DNA of 50,530 bases, taken from positions 562,488 through 613,017 of the forward strand of contig NZ_LMSD01000034.1 of the NCBI RefSeq assembly GCF_001428045.1, in the 5' to 3' direction. Below the pieces are notes generated by a model, which saw nothing but the letters and a program-made list of their open reading frames with translations, was not told where the DNA came from and ran no database searches. Source of the DNA: Paenibacillus sp. Soil750 (lineage in GTDB: Bacteria > Bacillota > Bacilli > Paenibacillales > NBRC-103111). Positions 34,317 through 43,817 of the stretch are shown here, piece by piece (position 1 is the first letter of the stretch; every line of letters starts with the position of its first letter). The translations under genes were made by a program, and so were the position numbers.

Positions 34317-36911
34317 ATGAGTTCTTTGGTTCTCGGGTTTCAGGAAATGGATAAAGCGCAGCTACTGCTCGTTGGCGGAAAAGGGTTGAATTTAGGGGAA
34401 CTATCAAGAATTGAAGGTCTCCAAGTCCCAGAAGGATTCGCAGTCACAACAGTAGGGTATCAAAGAGCAATCGGTCAAAACGAATCCTATCATACTTTGT
34501 TGGATCGACTAACCATGCTAAAAGTAGATGATCGAGATCAAATTGGTGAAATCAGTAAACAGATTCGACAGATCATTATGGACACAGAAATTCCTTCTGA
34601 TGTTGTCAAAGCAGTTTCTCACTATCATTCCCAGTTCGGGGATGAACATGCGTATGCCATACGTTCTAGTGCGACCGCAGAAGATTTACCACATGCTTCT
34701 TTTGCTGGTCAACAAGACACTTATCTAAATATCATCGGCATCGATGCCATCATACAGCATATTAGTCTATGTTGGGCTTCTTTATTTACGGATCGTGCGG
34801 TCATTTATCGGATGCAAAATGGATTCGACCACAGTCAAGTATATTTAGCTGTTATCGTTCAAAGAATGGTTTTCCCGCAGGCTTCAGGAATATTGTTTAC
34901 CGCGGATCCTATAACGTCCAACCGAAAGTTGCTATCCATCGATGCCAGTTATGGTCTGGGAGAGGCGTTGGTCTCTGGGTTGGTCTCTGCCGATAGTTAT
35001 ACCGTACAGGATAGGGAAATCGTCAATAAGCGGATAGCAACCAAAAAAATGGCTATCTATGGACGAAAAGAAGGTGGAACAGAGAGCAAGCAGCTCGACC
35101 CTGATCAGCAATTGTCTCAAACACTTACGGATCAACAAATTATACAATTAGCTCATATAGGAAGACAAATCGAAGCTTATTTTGGCAGCCCACAAGATAT
35201 CGAATGGTGTTTGGCTGATGATACATTTTATATTGTCCAGAGTCGGCCGATCACTACGTTATACCCAATCCCTGAAGCCGATGATCAAGAAAATCACGTC
35301 TATCTATCTGTTGGTCATCAACAAATGATGACAGATCCCATCAAACCGTTGGGATTGTCTTTTTACCTATTAATTACTCCTGCACCTATGCGTAAAGCCG
35401 CTGGGAGGTTGTTTATTGATGTTGCACCTAGGCTGGCTACACCTGTTGGCCGGGAAGCTTTATTAACTGCCATCGGATCCGATCCGCTTATAAAAAGTGC
35501 ACTCATGACCATCATTGAGCGAGATTTTATAAAATTGTTACCAGATGATCAAACAGCTCCGATGCTGGGCAGAAGTCAAACAGATATGCTGGAACAAATT
35601 GAAAACAATCCGAACATCGTATCTGATTTGATTCAGAGTAATCGCGCATCGGTAGAGGAGTTAAAACAGAACATCCAGACGAAATCAGGATTCCATGTAG
35701 TTGATTTTATTCTGGAAGATATCCAGCATTTAAAGAAGATCTTATTTGACCCACTAAGTACGGCTGTGTTTATGACTGCCATAAATGCTTCATTATGGAT
35801 CAATGAAAAAATGAACGAGTGGTTAGGTGAAAAAAACGCAGCAGATACGCTTTCTCAATCGGTACCCTACAATATTACTTCAGAAATGGGTCTGGCATTA
35901 ATGGGTGTTGCAGATGTGATTCGCCCTTATCCGGGCGTCATTGATTATTTACAGCATGTGAAAGATGATAACTTCTTGGATGAACTGGTTAAGATCGAGG
36001 GTGGACAGGAAGCTCATGATGCAATCTATGCGTATCTCCATAAATTTGGTATGCGATGCGCCGGAGAAATCGATATTTCTAAAACGCGTTGGAGTGAAAA
36101 ACCAATTACACTGGTTCCCATGATTCTGGGTAACATCAAAGCTTTTGAGCCTAATGAAGGCCATCGAAAATTTGAGCAAGGGCGCCAGGAAGCTTTGGAA
36201 AAAGAACAAGAGTTATTGGCTCGATTACTCCAATTGCCGGATGGTGAACAAAAAGCTGAAGAGACAAAACGAATGATCCGCCGCATTCGGAATTTCATCG
36301 GTTATCGTGAATATCCTAAATACGGTTGGGTTAACCGCTATTTCGTGTATAAGCAGGCTTTACTGAAGGAAGCCGAACTGCTCGTACAAGCAGGAGTTAT
36401 TCATGAAAAAGAAGATATCTTCTATCTCTTTTTTGAAGAACTTCACGAAGTCGTTCGCACAAATAAACTGGATTATCAGATCATCAGCAAGCGAAAGGAT
36501 GATTACAAATTTTTTGAAAAACTAACGCCTCCACGTGTAATCACTTCTGATGGTGAGATCATTTCGGGTACATACAACCGAGAAAATCTCCCCGCTGATG
36601 CAATAGTTGGATTACCCGTTTCTTCAGGCGTAATCGAAGGACGTGCACGTGTCATTTTAAATATGGAAGATGCGAATCTAGAAGAGGGGGACATATTAGT
36701 CACGGCCTTTACCGACCCAGGTTGGACCCCTTTGTTTGTATCCATTAAAGGACTCGTCACTGAAGTTGGTGGACTGATGACCCATGGAGCCGTTATCGCA
36801 CGAGAATATGGTTTACCGGCCGTTGTCGGGGTAGAAAATGCGACCAAACTGATCAAAGATGGGCAACGAATTCGCGTACATGGCACAGAAGGGTATATTG
36901 AAATAGTATAG
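34317..36911 (+). CDS. rph: rifampin phosphotransferase
   Basis: 864 residues, the length of known Rph enzymes. Order: ATP-grasp domain at 1-320 (VGGKGLNLGELSRI, IRSSATAEDLPHASFAGQQD, GILFTADPITSN, IEWCLADDTFYIVQSRPITT), a helical rifamycin-binding domain at about 325-755, and the swivelling His domain at the end (GGLMTHGAVIAREYGLPAVV) with catalytic H823, close to the H825 of the Listeria enzyme. It splits ATP to AMP and Pi and phosphorylates the C21 hydroxyl of rifamycins, giving resistance. Distinguished from PEP synthase by length and by the middle domain. Single gene with its own strong promoter and terminator. Confidence 0.9.
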   Translation: MSSLVLGFQEMDKAQLLLVGGKGLNLGELSRIEGLQVPEGFAVTTVGYQRAIGQNESYHTLLDRLTMLKVDDRDQIGEISKQIRQIIMDTEIPSDVVKAVSHYHSQFGDEHAYAIRSSATAEDLPHASFAGQQDTYLNIIGIDAIIQHISLCWASLFTDRAVIYRMQNGFDHSQVYLAVIVQRMVFPQASGILFTADPITSNRKLLSIDASYGLGEALVSGLVSADSYTVQDREIVNKRIATKKMAIYGRKEGGTESKQLDPDQQLSQTLTDQQIIQLAHIGRQIEAYFGSPQDIEWCLADDTFYIVQSRPITTLYPIPEADDQENHVYLSVGHQQMMTDPIKPLGLSFYLLITPAPMRKAAGRLFIDVAPRLATPVGREALLTAIGSDPLIKSALMTIIERDFIKLLPDDQTAPMLGRSQTDMLEQIENNPNIVSDLIQSNRASVEELKQNIQTKSGFHVVDFILEDIQHLKKILFDPLSTAVFMTAINASLWINEKMNEWLGEKNAADTLSQSVPYNITSEMGLALMGVADVIRPYPGVIDYLQHVKDDNFLDELVKIEGGQEAHDAIYAYLHKFGMRCAGEIDISKTRWSEKPITLVPMILGNIKAFEPNEGHRKFEQGRQEALEKEQELLARLLQLPDGEQKAEETKRMIRRIRNFIGYREYPKYGWVNRYFVYKQALLKEAELLVQAGVIHEKEDIFYLFFEELHEVVRTNKLDYQIISKRKDDYKFFEKLTPPRVITSDGEIISGTYNRENLPADAIVGLPVSSGVIEGRARVILNMEDANLEEGDILVTAFTDPGWTPLFVSIKGLVTEVGGLMTHGAVIAREYGLPAVVGVENATKLIKDGQRIRVHGTEGYIEIV

Positions 36912-36917
36912 GTGATA

Positions 36918-36954
36918 CAAAAACGTTGCCCCTTTGGGAGGCATCGTTTTTTTG
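36918..36954 (+). terminator. intrinsic terminator after rph
   Basis: AAAACGTTGCC and GGCATCGTTTT arms (one G-U or mismatch) followed by TTT, directly after the stop codon. Confidence 0.8.
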
Positions 36955-36994
36955 TTTGCCCGCATAATTTACAAATTTATTTCACATCACTAAT

Positions 36995-37011
36995 AATTAA
37001 TGTCATTAATT
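36995..37011. promoter_or_regulatory. 17-bp perfect palindrome, possible operator
   Basis: AATTAATG-T-CATTAATT in the short intergenic region before the second kinase gene. Symmetry and position suggest a regulator binding site, but its owner is unknown. Confidence 0.35.
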
Positions 37012-37133
37012 GATGTTCATGTTTAACCATAGAAGGAGATATCCAATCCTTATCGAATAATCATAACGATGAATCATAAGGAAGTATTTGGTGATTTAAC
37101 TTACTAAAGGTATTCAACTATGGGGTGGTGAAC

Positions 37134-38822
37134 GTGCGCAGCACTTCGCTTAGGAAACGAATTGTCGTTACGCTGATATCGAGCTTCTTAGGGTGTTCCA
37201 TTTTAATGGCAGCTGTCTCGTACAATGCGATTGACACGATGCAGCAGAACAAAATTAAAACAAACATGGCCTTCGATTTGTACCAGCAATCGATGAAGCT
37301 CACGCAAGTTTATTATAATCTGCTCCAGGTAACACAACAAATGACTCCTCAAGGCAATGTCGGCAACCTCATGGATACCTATTTCTCCACAGACGATCTC
37401 TATAATCGACTTCAACTTTCGCTAAGCGTTTCAAATAATATCGGACTGATCTCATTCTCTAACCCGGCTATGGAGCTGGTGATGTATTATAACTCCGAGG
37501 AGAAGCATCCACTTTATTCAAATCTGCCATTGCGTGAAGATTTTACTTTGCAATCTTTGCCTAATGTGGCTGGCAACGAGAGCATCAACTATCAATCGCC
37601 ACATTTGTCACTTTGCAGGTTCAGTGATGATCAGGTCGTTTCTGTGACGCGAGAAATCACTTTTTCCGACGGAACGAAGCAAGTGATCTATGTCGAGGCC
37701 AAGTCCGATCTCGCAACGGACATTAGTAAACTTTCATCCAGTCTCAATTTACCGTATGTATTAGTGTTGAGCGATCAAGAGGAAAGGGTTACATACAGCA
37801 GCAATCCAAGTGTTTTCTCAGTTGGGCAGAACTTAATTCTGGGTGGAAGTTCAGGCATGACCGAAGGATACATATGGGATCAGTTAGTTAGCGATTACGG
37901 TTATCATATCGCACTTATGCTACCTGTAGAGAGCTACAATCACGAATTTTACACCTGGAAAAATCATATGTTGATAATATTGGGAATCGCTCTAATCATT
38001 CTTTTATCGATCGCTTTGCTGCTGCTGCGACTGATTAACAGACCCTTACGCGTATTCGAATCGGAGATGGTGGCACTCGGAAGAGGGCACATGGGCGCGA
38101 TGCAATATCGTACGGGCATTTCCGAATTTGACAAGTTATTTGATCAGTTTAATAACATGAAGCAACAAATTCAGCAATTGATTATCGATGTGGAACACAA
38201 GGAGAAACGACGCCATCAGTTGGAAATAGAAAAGCTCGCCTATCAGATAAACCCGCATTTTTTAATGAATACGCTTAATTCGGTACGTTGGCTGGCCGTC
38301 ATGCATCGGCAGCCTGAAATCGACAAGTTTATATCCACGTTGATTTTTTTGCTTAGTTACAATTTAGGGAAAACCCAAGAAACGGCAACGCTCCGAACAG
38401 AAACCAAGGTCATGCGCGCCTACCTTGATCTGCAGCAGAAGCGTTATGATTTCCAAGTGAATTTGGATATACCTGAGGGAGACTATCTCGACAGTCCTGT
38501 CGCCAGATTTATCCTTCAACCTGTTGTAGAGAATGCTGTTTGTCATGGACTTGATGAACACGGCAAGCTAGAGGTACGCATTTCACCAGACGAAATAACT
38601 GGTGTCATACAAATCATAATTCGCGATGATGGCAAAGGACTTAGCGAAGAGACGCTTGCGCTGCTACAGCGAGAATCACCTGATCAACAGCAGGGAGGCA
38701 GGGGGATCGGTCTACGATATGTGCGGTCTATGTTGGAATCATTTTATGGTGATAGAGCCCGTCTGCAAATTGACAGTACTCCGAATCAGGGTACAACCGT
38801 TATCATGTATCTCCCCTATTGA
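37134..38822 (+). CDS. sensor histidine kinase (YesM type), second system
   Basis: 562 residues. A membrane helix near 10-30, an extracellular sensor of about 240 residues, a second helix near 280-302 (HMLIILGIALIILLSIALLL), HAMP-like linker, H375 in YQINPHFLMNTLNSV, ATPase N box (QPVVENAVCHGLDE), DDGKGL and GGRGIGLRYV. I chose the GTG at 37134, 8 bases after GGGG; GTGs at 37125 and 37128 are alternatives. Followed at 14 bases by its response regulator. Confidence 0.92.
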   Translation: MRSTSLRKRIVVTLISSFLGCSILMAAVSYNAIDTMQQNKIKTNMAFDLYQQSMKLTQVYYNLLQVTQQMTPQGNVGNLMDTYFSTDDLYNRLQLSLSVSNNIGLISFSNPAMELVMYYNSEEKHPLYSNLPLREDFTLQSLPNVAGNESINYQSPHLSLCRFSDDQVVSVTREITFSDGTKQVIYVEAKSDLATDISKLSSSLNLPYVLVLSDQEERVTYSSNPSVFSVGQNLILGGSSGMTEGYIWDQLVSDYGYHIALMLPVESYNHEFYTWKNHMLIILGIALIILLSIALLLLRLINRPLRVFESEMVALGRGHMGAMQYRTGISEFDKLFDQFNNMKQQIQQLIIDVEHKEKRRHQLEIEKLAYQINPHFLMNTLNSVRWLAVMHRQPEIDKFISTLIFLLSYNLGKTQETATLRTETKVMRAYLDLQQKRYDFQVNLDIPEGDYLDSPVARFILQPVVENAVCHGLDEHGKLEVRISPDEITGVIQIIIRDDGKGLSEETLALLQRESPDQQQGGRGIGLRYVRSMLESFYGDRARLQIDSTPNQGTTVIMYLPY

Positions 38823-38836
38823 AAGGAGAAACAGAT

Positions 38837-39928
38837 ATGATCCGTGTATTAATTGTCGATGATGATAAACTCGCACGAAAAGGACTGATATCAATCATGC
38901 CATGGTCTGAACATGGTATGCAGGTAGCAGGAGAAGCTGCTAATGGGGCTAAAGCTTTGGAATTTCTGGATCAGCATGCCGTGGATCTCATGTTTGTGGA
39001 TATTTCTATGCCTGTGATGTCAGGAATAGAGCTGATACAGGCTGCACGAATCAAGCACCCAAGTTTGCGTTCCGTGATGCTTACTTTTCATGAAGATTTT
39101 GAAACTGTGCAAGCAGCTTACCGCTTGGGCGTTCTCGATTATATTTCGAAAGTTCGATTAGAGTTAGAAGATGACGAGCAAATTCTCAATCGAATTCGGT
39201 ATAAACTGGCTGACGAATTTCCTCAGCACATAGCTAAAACCGAATCCACGACAACGGTGTTTGTTCAAAATGATATGGTTGAAGATGAAAATAGTTTCCA
39301 AAATGATGAGCAATGGCACAAACTCGAACAGGATTGGCGCTCGCTTTACTGGTTATATAATGATGCTGTTTTCCAATCGTTATGTACGCAAACGATAGAG
39401 TCGAATCGTTCAGTTCGCCGTCTAGAGGGATTATTCATGCGTGTGATCTCTCAAGTCGAGATTGCCGCTCAGCTAGATACAGGGTTCTGGTCTGAAATCG
39501 ATGACATCCGGTCAGCGGTGGAATGGATTCGCCGCTATCGAATTTTAATTTATTCGCAGGTAACAAAGTCAACAGATTTAACGAAAACGATGATTTGCAT
39601 GCTCAAGGCGGTTGTTTTCATTCACCAGCATACGGCCGAAACGCTGCATGCAGAAGATGTTGCTGAACATGTGAGTATGAGTCGCAGTTATTTTTGCCAA
39701 TGTTTTAAAAAGTTAACAGGATCAACGTTTAACGACTTTCTCCGGCAAGAGCGAATCCGTGCAGCTGAGCGGCTCTTACGCGAAACAAATCGGCCAGTGA
39801 CATGGATTGCCAACGCTGTCGGTTATGGCGACTCTAAGTATTTTTCACAGATTTTTCACGAGCAGACGCGGTTGCTTCCATCGGAATTTCGGGCACAATT
39901 CCATTCCATAGGGAGATTTGATCACTGA
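38837..39928 (+). CDS. AraC-family response regulator, second system
   Basis: 363 residues. Receiver with D8/D9, D55 (MFVDISMP), T83 and K105. The residues after the Lys read VRLEL, not the usual Pro that follows in most receivers. The AraC DNA-binding domain is at about 265-363 (LHAEDVAEHVSMSRSYFCQC; LLPSEFRAQFH). The ATG at 38837 follows AAAGGAG. Partner of the kinase just upstream and likely activator of the binding protein and permease genes that follow. Confidence 0.92.
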   Translation: MIRVLIVDDDKLARKGLISIMPWSEHGMQVAGEAANGAKALEFLDQHAVDLMFVDISMPVMSGIELIQAARIKHPSLRSVMLTFHEDFETVQAAYRLGVLDYISKVRLELEDDEQILNRIRYKLADEFPQHIAKTESTTTVFVQNDMVEDENSFQNDEQWHKLEQDWRSLYWLYNDAVFQSLCTQTIESNRSVRRLEGLFMRVISQVEIAAQLDTGFWSEIDDIRSAVEWIRRYRILIYSQVTKSTDLTKTMICMLKAVVFIHQHTAETLHAEDVAEHVSMSRSYFCQCFKKLTGSTFNDFLRQERIRAAERLLRETNRPVTWIANAVGYGDSKYFSQIFHEQTRLLPSEFRAQFHSIGRFDH

Positions 39929-40049
39929 AAATCGAACAAATACCCCCCCTGAATCCATGAGTTCCTTCTAAACACGATACATCCTTCTGACTTTTTATCT
40001 AATCCTTGCATGTATAATAATGGTGAAAGGATACAAGGGAGGGATTAAG

Positions 40050-41801
40050 TTGAAAAGAAAACTTGTAAGCGTACTCCTGACGACATTTCTTGTTTCGAGC
40101 ATGGCAGCGTGTACGTCACCAAATGATACAAAAGAGACGACTACCCCATCAACATCAGATGTGAAAGCTTCCTCAACTCCTGAAGTGAAAGCGCCTTCAA
40201 CGACGAGTTCCACACAAACAACTGGGGATGATGTAGCATTTGCCAGATTTCCGTCTCCCGTCGACGTTCATATCGGCATGGTTGTGGATCCGACAGACAA
40301 AACGTTGCCGCAAGGTGACAGTGTAGGTAATAACCAATATACCCGCTATCTGAAGGAGAAGTACAATATCAACATTATTGTTGATTGGACAGCAGCAACT
40401 GGTAATGACTATAAGCAGAAAGTTAGCCTATCCATTGCATCGGGCAAACTTCCAGACGGCATGGTCGTTGATGACCGATCGTTTATGACGAAAGCTGCTA
40501 GTTCGGGATTACTGTACGATATCACAGATTCGTTTAACCAGTATGCTTCTTCGCAAGTAAAGGAAATTATGGCCAGTACACAAGGACGTGCGTTGGAAAA
40601 CGCAAGCTTCAAAGGCAAAATGACATCACTCCCCAATATCACAGTGGATACCGACGGGGTTCACATCATGTGGGTTCGCAAGGACTGGCTCGATAAGCTG
40701 AATATGCCGGTGCCAAAGACAGTTGGAGAAATCGAGAAGACAGCTAAAGCGTTCATCGATAACAAGTTGGGCGGGGATAAAACAATCGGCATTGCTGGCC
40801 CTTCAAAGAATACGTTCCCCTACGCAACGTTTCTCGTTTCTTCTAACAACATGGGTGGATTCGATCCGTTGTTCGGCGCTTTAGATGCGTATCCAGGCTA
40901 CTGGCTGGACAACGGAAACGGCTCGGTCACCTACGGAACGACAACGGACAATACGAAGAAGACACTTGCTTTACTGGCTGATTGGTACAAGAAGGGACTC
41001 ATTGATCCTGAGGTTGGTACACGTGATAATGTCGGAGATCCGATCAACGCTAACAAAGCGGGTATTTTCTTTGGGCCTTGGTGGAATGGCGGTTATGGAA
41101 ACGGCGATTCTTTCAAAAACGATCCGAATGCCAACTGGCAAGCCTATCCCGTATATACGGATGATGGCAAATGGAACACCCATATGAAGACAACAGGCAG
41201 TACGTATACGCTTATTAGTAAAAACGCGAAGCCTGATGTCGTCAAAGCTATTCTCATTATGAATAACGCGCTTGTTCGCGATGAGGCTACGTTCAATTTA
41301 TCTGTCGCTGTGGCCTGGTATCCGCTGCGTAATGTGATGGCGGCTGCCAATGAGACTGAGTACGAGTATACCGAGCTACTCAAAGTACTGAACGGACAGA
41401 AGAAACCGGAAGATTACAATGTGCCTAATAGCTTGTATAAATTGATGTATGCGGATGCGAAGAAAGTACAAAACGTTATTAAACCGCCATACGATAACCT
41501 AAATGTCAGCAACTTCGACAAAGCAAATTTCGGTGATTTCCAGCGTCTATATTCGCTCATGATTGGTGACCGTTCATTTTCAACGATACCGATCAATAAG
41601 AAGGTATTCAGCGTAACCTATAACCAAACAGCTACAATGGAGACTAAATGGGCAAATTTGAAAAAGATGGAGGATGAGACCGTACTAAAAATCATCCTAG
41701 GCCAAGCGCCAATCGATTCTTTTGATAAGTTTGTTAAAGATTGGAAGGCTCAGGGTGGGGATCAGATAACAACGGAAGTAGCAGATCTCCTAAAAAAATA
41801 A
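40050..41801 (+). CDS. extracellular solute-binding lipoprotein, second system
   Basis: 583 residues. Lipobox MAAC (C21), then a Thr/Ser-rich linker of about 45 residues (TTTPSTSDVKASSTPEVKAP) that would hold the binding domain away from the membrane. The body has YTRYLKEKYNINIIVDWTAA, KVSLSIASGKLPDGMV and WVRKDWLDKLNMPVPKT, typical of the LplA-like long sugar-binding proteins. The TTG start follows AAGGGAGGG. A TATAAT lies at 40013. It precedes the permeases here but follows them in the first system. Confidence 0.92.
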   Translation: MKRKLVSVLLTTFLVSSMAACTSPNDTKETTTPSTSDVKASSTPEVKAPSTTSSTQTTGDDVAFARFPSPVDVHIGMVVDPTDKTLPQGDSVGNNQYTRYLKEKYNINIIVDWTAATGNDYKQKVSLSIASGKLPDGMVVDDRSFMTKAASSGLLYDITDSFNQYASSQVKEIMASTQGRALENASFKGKMTSLPNITVDTDGVHIMWVRKDWLDKLNMPVPKTVGEIEKTAKAFIDNKLGGDKTIGIAGPSKNTFPYATFLVSSNNMGGFDPLFGALDAYPGYWLDNGNGSVTYGTTTDNTKKTLALLADWYKKGLIDPEVGTRDNVGDPINANKAGIFFGPWWNGGYGNGDSFKNDPNANWQAYPVYTDDGKWNTHMKTTGSTYTLISKNAKPDVVKAILIMNNALVRDEATFNLSVAVAWYPLRNVMAAANETEYEYTELLKVLNGQKKPEDYNVPNSLYKLMYADAKKVQNVIKPPYDNLNVSNFDKANFGDFQRLYSLMIGDRSFSTIPINKKVFSVTYNQTATMETKWANLKKMEDETVLKIILGQAPIDSFDKFVKDWKAQGGDQITTEVADLLKK

Positions 41802-41812
41802 CATGTACAAAC

Positions 41813-41854
41813 TTGCAAAAGGCGTTGGTGGACTCAACGCCTTTTGCAAATTTT
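41813..41854 (+). terminator. intercistronic terminator between binding protein and permeases
   Basis: TTGCAAAAGGCGTTG and CAACGCCTTTTGCAA arms (15 bp, perfect) and ATTTT. The downstream permeases have no obvious promoter of their own, so it probably reduces rather than blocks their expression. Confidence 0.8.
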
Positions 41855-41884
41855 CAAAATGCCAGTTGAGATTGGGGGACAACC

Positions 41885-42778
41885 ATGATGAAGAAAATGG
41901 GATTTCAGAAGCATTACTATTTGATGCTGCTGCCAGGCATGATTTGGCTTATATTGTTTAGTATTGTGCCGATGTTCGGCATCGTAATGGCATTTCAAAA
42001 TTATAATCCCGGAATGGGCATATTCGGTTCCGAGTGGGTTGGATTGGAAAATTTCAAATACATGTTTCAACTGAATGATAGCAAATCGGTCATCACGAAC
42101 ACAATTATTATCGCTGTTGGCAAAATTGTATTCAATTTGGTAATCCCATTGATATTTGCGATTTTGTTGAATGAGCTTACCAATTTGCGCTACAAAAAGT
42201 TTGTTCAGACGGTCGTTTATTTACCGCACTTTTTATCTTGGGTTATTATGGCGACGATTGTTATCGGCATTTTTGGCTATTACGGTGTTGTTAATACTGT
42301 TATTGAAATGTTTGGAGGAGATCCCAAGCTTTTTATGGCGGATGCCAGTATATTTCGTCAGTTGGTTATCGGCACCGATGTGTGGAAAGAGTTTGGGTAC
42401 AATGCCATTATTTATCTCGCAGCACTTACAGGTGTCAATATGAATCTATATGAAGCAGCGGCAATCGATGGAGCCAACCGTTGGCAGATGATTAGGAATA
42501 TTACACTTCCAGCGCTAACGACAACTGTCGTGCTGCTGGGAGTTCTAAGCCTTGGTAACGTGCTCAATGCTGGCTTCGATCAGGTATACAATCTCTATAA
42601 TCCGCTTGTATACTCAACCGGCGATATTTTAGACACTTGGGTGTACCGACTGGGCTTGCAGAATCTGCAATTCTCACTAGCGACAACGGCAGGGCTGTTC
42701 AAGTCTGCCATCAGTTTCGTGCTCATTGTCATATCCTACCGTCTGGCGTACAGATATGCCGATTATACAGTGTTCTAA
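41885..42778 (+). CDS. sugar ABC transporter permease (LplB type), second system
   Basis: 297 residues, six helices. LLPGMIWLILFSIVPMFGIV start, LPHFLSWVIMATIVIGIFGY and the EAA loop EAAAIDGANRWQMIRNITLP. The ATG follows TGGGGGACAACC; the ATG three bases later is an alternative. Works with the permease encoded just downstream and an ATPase encoded elsewhere. Confidence 0.93.
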   Translation: MMKKMGFQKHYYLMLLPGMIWLILFSIVPMFGIVMAFQNYNPGMGIFGSEWVGLENFKYMFQLNDSKSVITNTIIIAVGKIVFNLVIPLIFAILLNELTNLRYKKFVQTVVYLPHFLSWVIMATIVIGIFGYYGVVNTVIEMFGGDPKLFMADASIFRQLVIGTDVWKEFGYNAIIYLAALTGVNMNLYEAAAIDGANRWQMIRNITLPALTTTVVLLGVLSLGNVLNAGFDQVYNLYNPLVYSTGDILDTWVYRLGLQNLQFSLATTAGLFKSAISFVLIVISYRLAYRYADYTVF

Positions 42779-42793
42779 GAGGGGGAGTTACAA

Positions 42794-43681
42794 ATGGTAA
42801 GAAATACGACTTTAGGATCACGTACTTTCGAAATTGTCAATGTGATTCTCCTTGGCTTGTTGCTGATTAGCTGCATATATCCGTTATGGTATACCTTCTG
42901 TGTGTCGATCTCGGATAAATCAGCTGCAAACGCGGGGTTGGTTACTCTCTATCCGATTGGTTTCTCATTAGCCTCATACAAAGAGATTATTAACGATAAT
43001 CTTTTCTTGAATTCATTCTGGATTTCGATCCAACGAACCGTGCTAGGTACCGCGTTTTCTATGTTTGTAAGTGTTTTGATGGCTTACCCGCTGGCGAGAC
43101 CTAAGAAAGATTTTACAGCGCGCAATACGTTCATGTGGATACTAGTTTTTTGCATGGTCTTTAATGGCGGTCTGATTCCATGGTATCTCACGATCCAACA
43201 TTATGGTTTGATCAACTCGATCTGGGCACTGGTGCTTGGTGGTGGAGTCCCGATCTTTAATGTTATTTTGATCATGAACTTTTTTCGAAATCTCCCTAAA
43301 GATCTCAGTGAAGCGGCAATTGTAGACGGTGCTGGTCCTTGGGCAACTCTCTTTCGGATCTATATTCCTTGCTCCATACCTGTATTAGCGGCAGTAGCGT
43401 TGTTTATCAGTGTATATCACTGGAACGAGTTCTTTAATGGTCTGGTGCTGATGAACACTTCCGATAAATATCCGCTGCAAACTTATATCCAGCAGTTGGT
43501 TGTTAACATCCCGGTCGGTACCAACCTCACGCCTGAACAATATAAAAAGCTGTCTGAGTTATCCAACAGGACGCTCAATGCCGCCAAAGTTTTTATTGCC
43601 ATGGTGCCGATGCTAATCGTGTATCCATTTTTGCAAAAATACTTTGTATCCGGCATCATGTTGGGAGCAGTGAAGGAGTAG
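42794..43681 (+). CDS. carbohydrate ABC transporter permease (LplC type), second system
   Basis: 295 residues, six helices, with NGGLIPWYLTIQHYGLINSI and the EAA loop EAAIVDGAGPWATLFRIYIP, ending FVSGIMLGAVKE. It starts 15 bases after the preceding permease, after GAGGGGGAG. Last gene of the second uptake cluster. Confidence 0.93.
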   Translation: MVRNTTLGSRTFEIVNVILLGLLLISCIYPLWYTFCVSISDKSAANAGLVTLYPIGFSLASYKEIINDNLFLNSFWISIQRTVLGTAFSMFVSVLMAYPLARPKKDFTARNTFMWILVFCMVFNGGLIPWYLTIQHYGLINSIWALVLGGGVPIFNVILIMNFFRNLPKDLSEAAIVDGAGPWATLFRIYIPCSIPVLAAVALFISVYHWNEFFNGLVLMNTSDKYPLQTYIQQLVVNIPVGTNLTPEQYKKLSELSNRTLNAAKVFIAMVPMLIVYPFLQKYFVSGIMLGAVKE

Positions 43682-43696
43682 GTGATCGATAGCTGA

Positions 43697-43726
43697 AGGG
43701 CTTGCTTCGCGGAAAGCTCTTTTTTG
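43697..43726 (+). terminator. intrinsic terminator after the second uptake cluster
   Basis: AGGGCTT-x-C and G-x-AAGCTCT arms around a short loop and TTTTTT. Confidence 0.75.
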
Positions 43727-43751
43727 CGTTTATCAAATAAATCCCTTACTA

Positions 43752-43782
43752 TTGTTGAAACAGAAACAAAAATTAATATAAT
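43752..43782 (+). promoter_or_regulatory. promoter of the MarR gene with overlapping operator
   Basis: TTGAAA (43755-43760), 16-base spacer, TATAAT (43777-43782). The sequence TTGTTGAAACAGAAACAA (43752-43769), a TTGTT/AACAA inverted repeat, covers the -35 box and recurs before the MFS gene. Confidence 0.7.
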
Positions 43783-43817
43783 AGGGTTAATGCAAGAACG
43801 GGTGGGAGGACTAGCCA

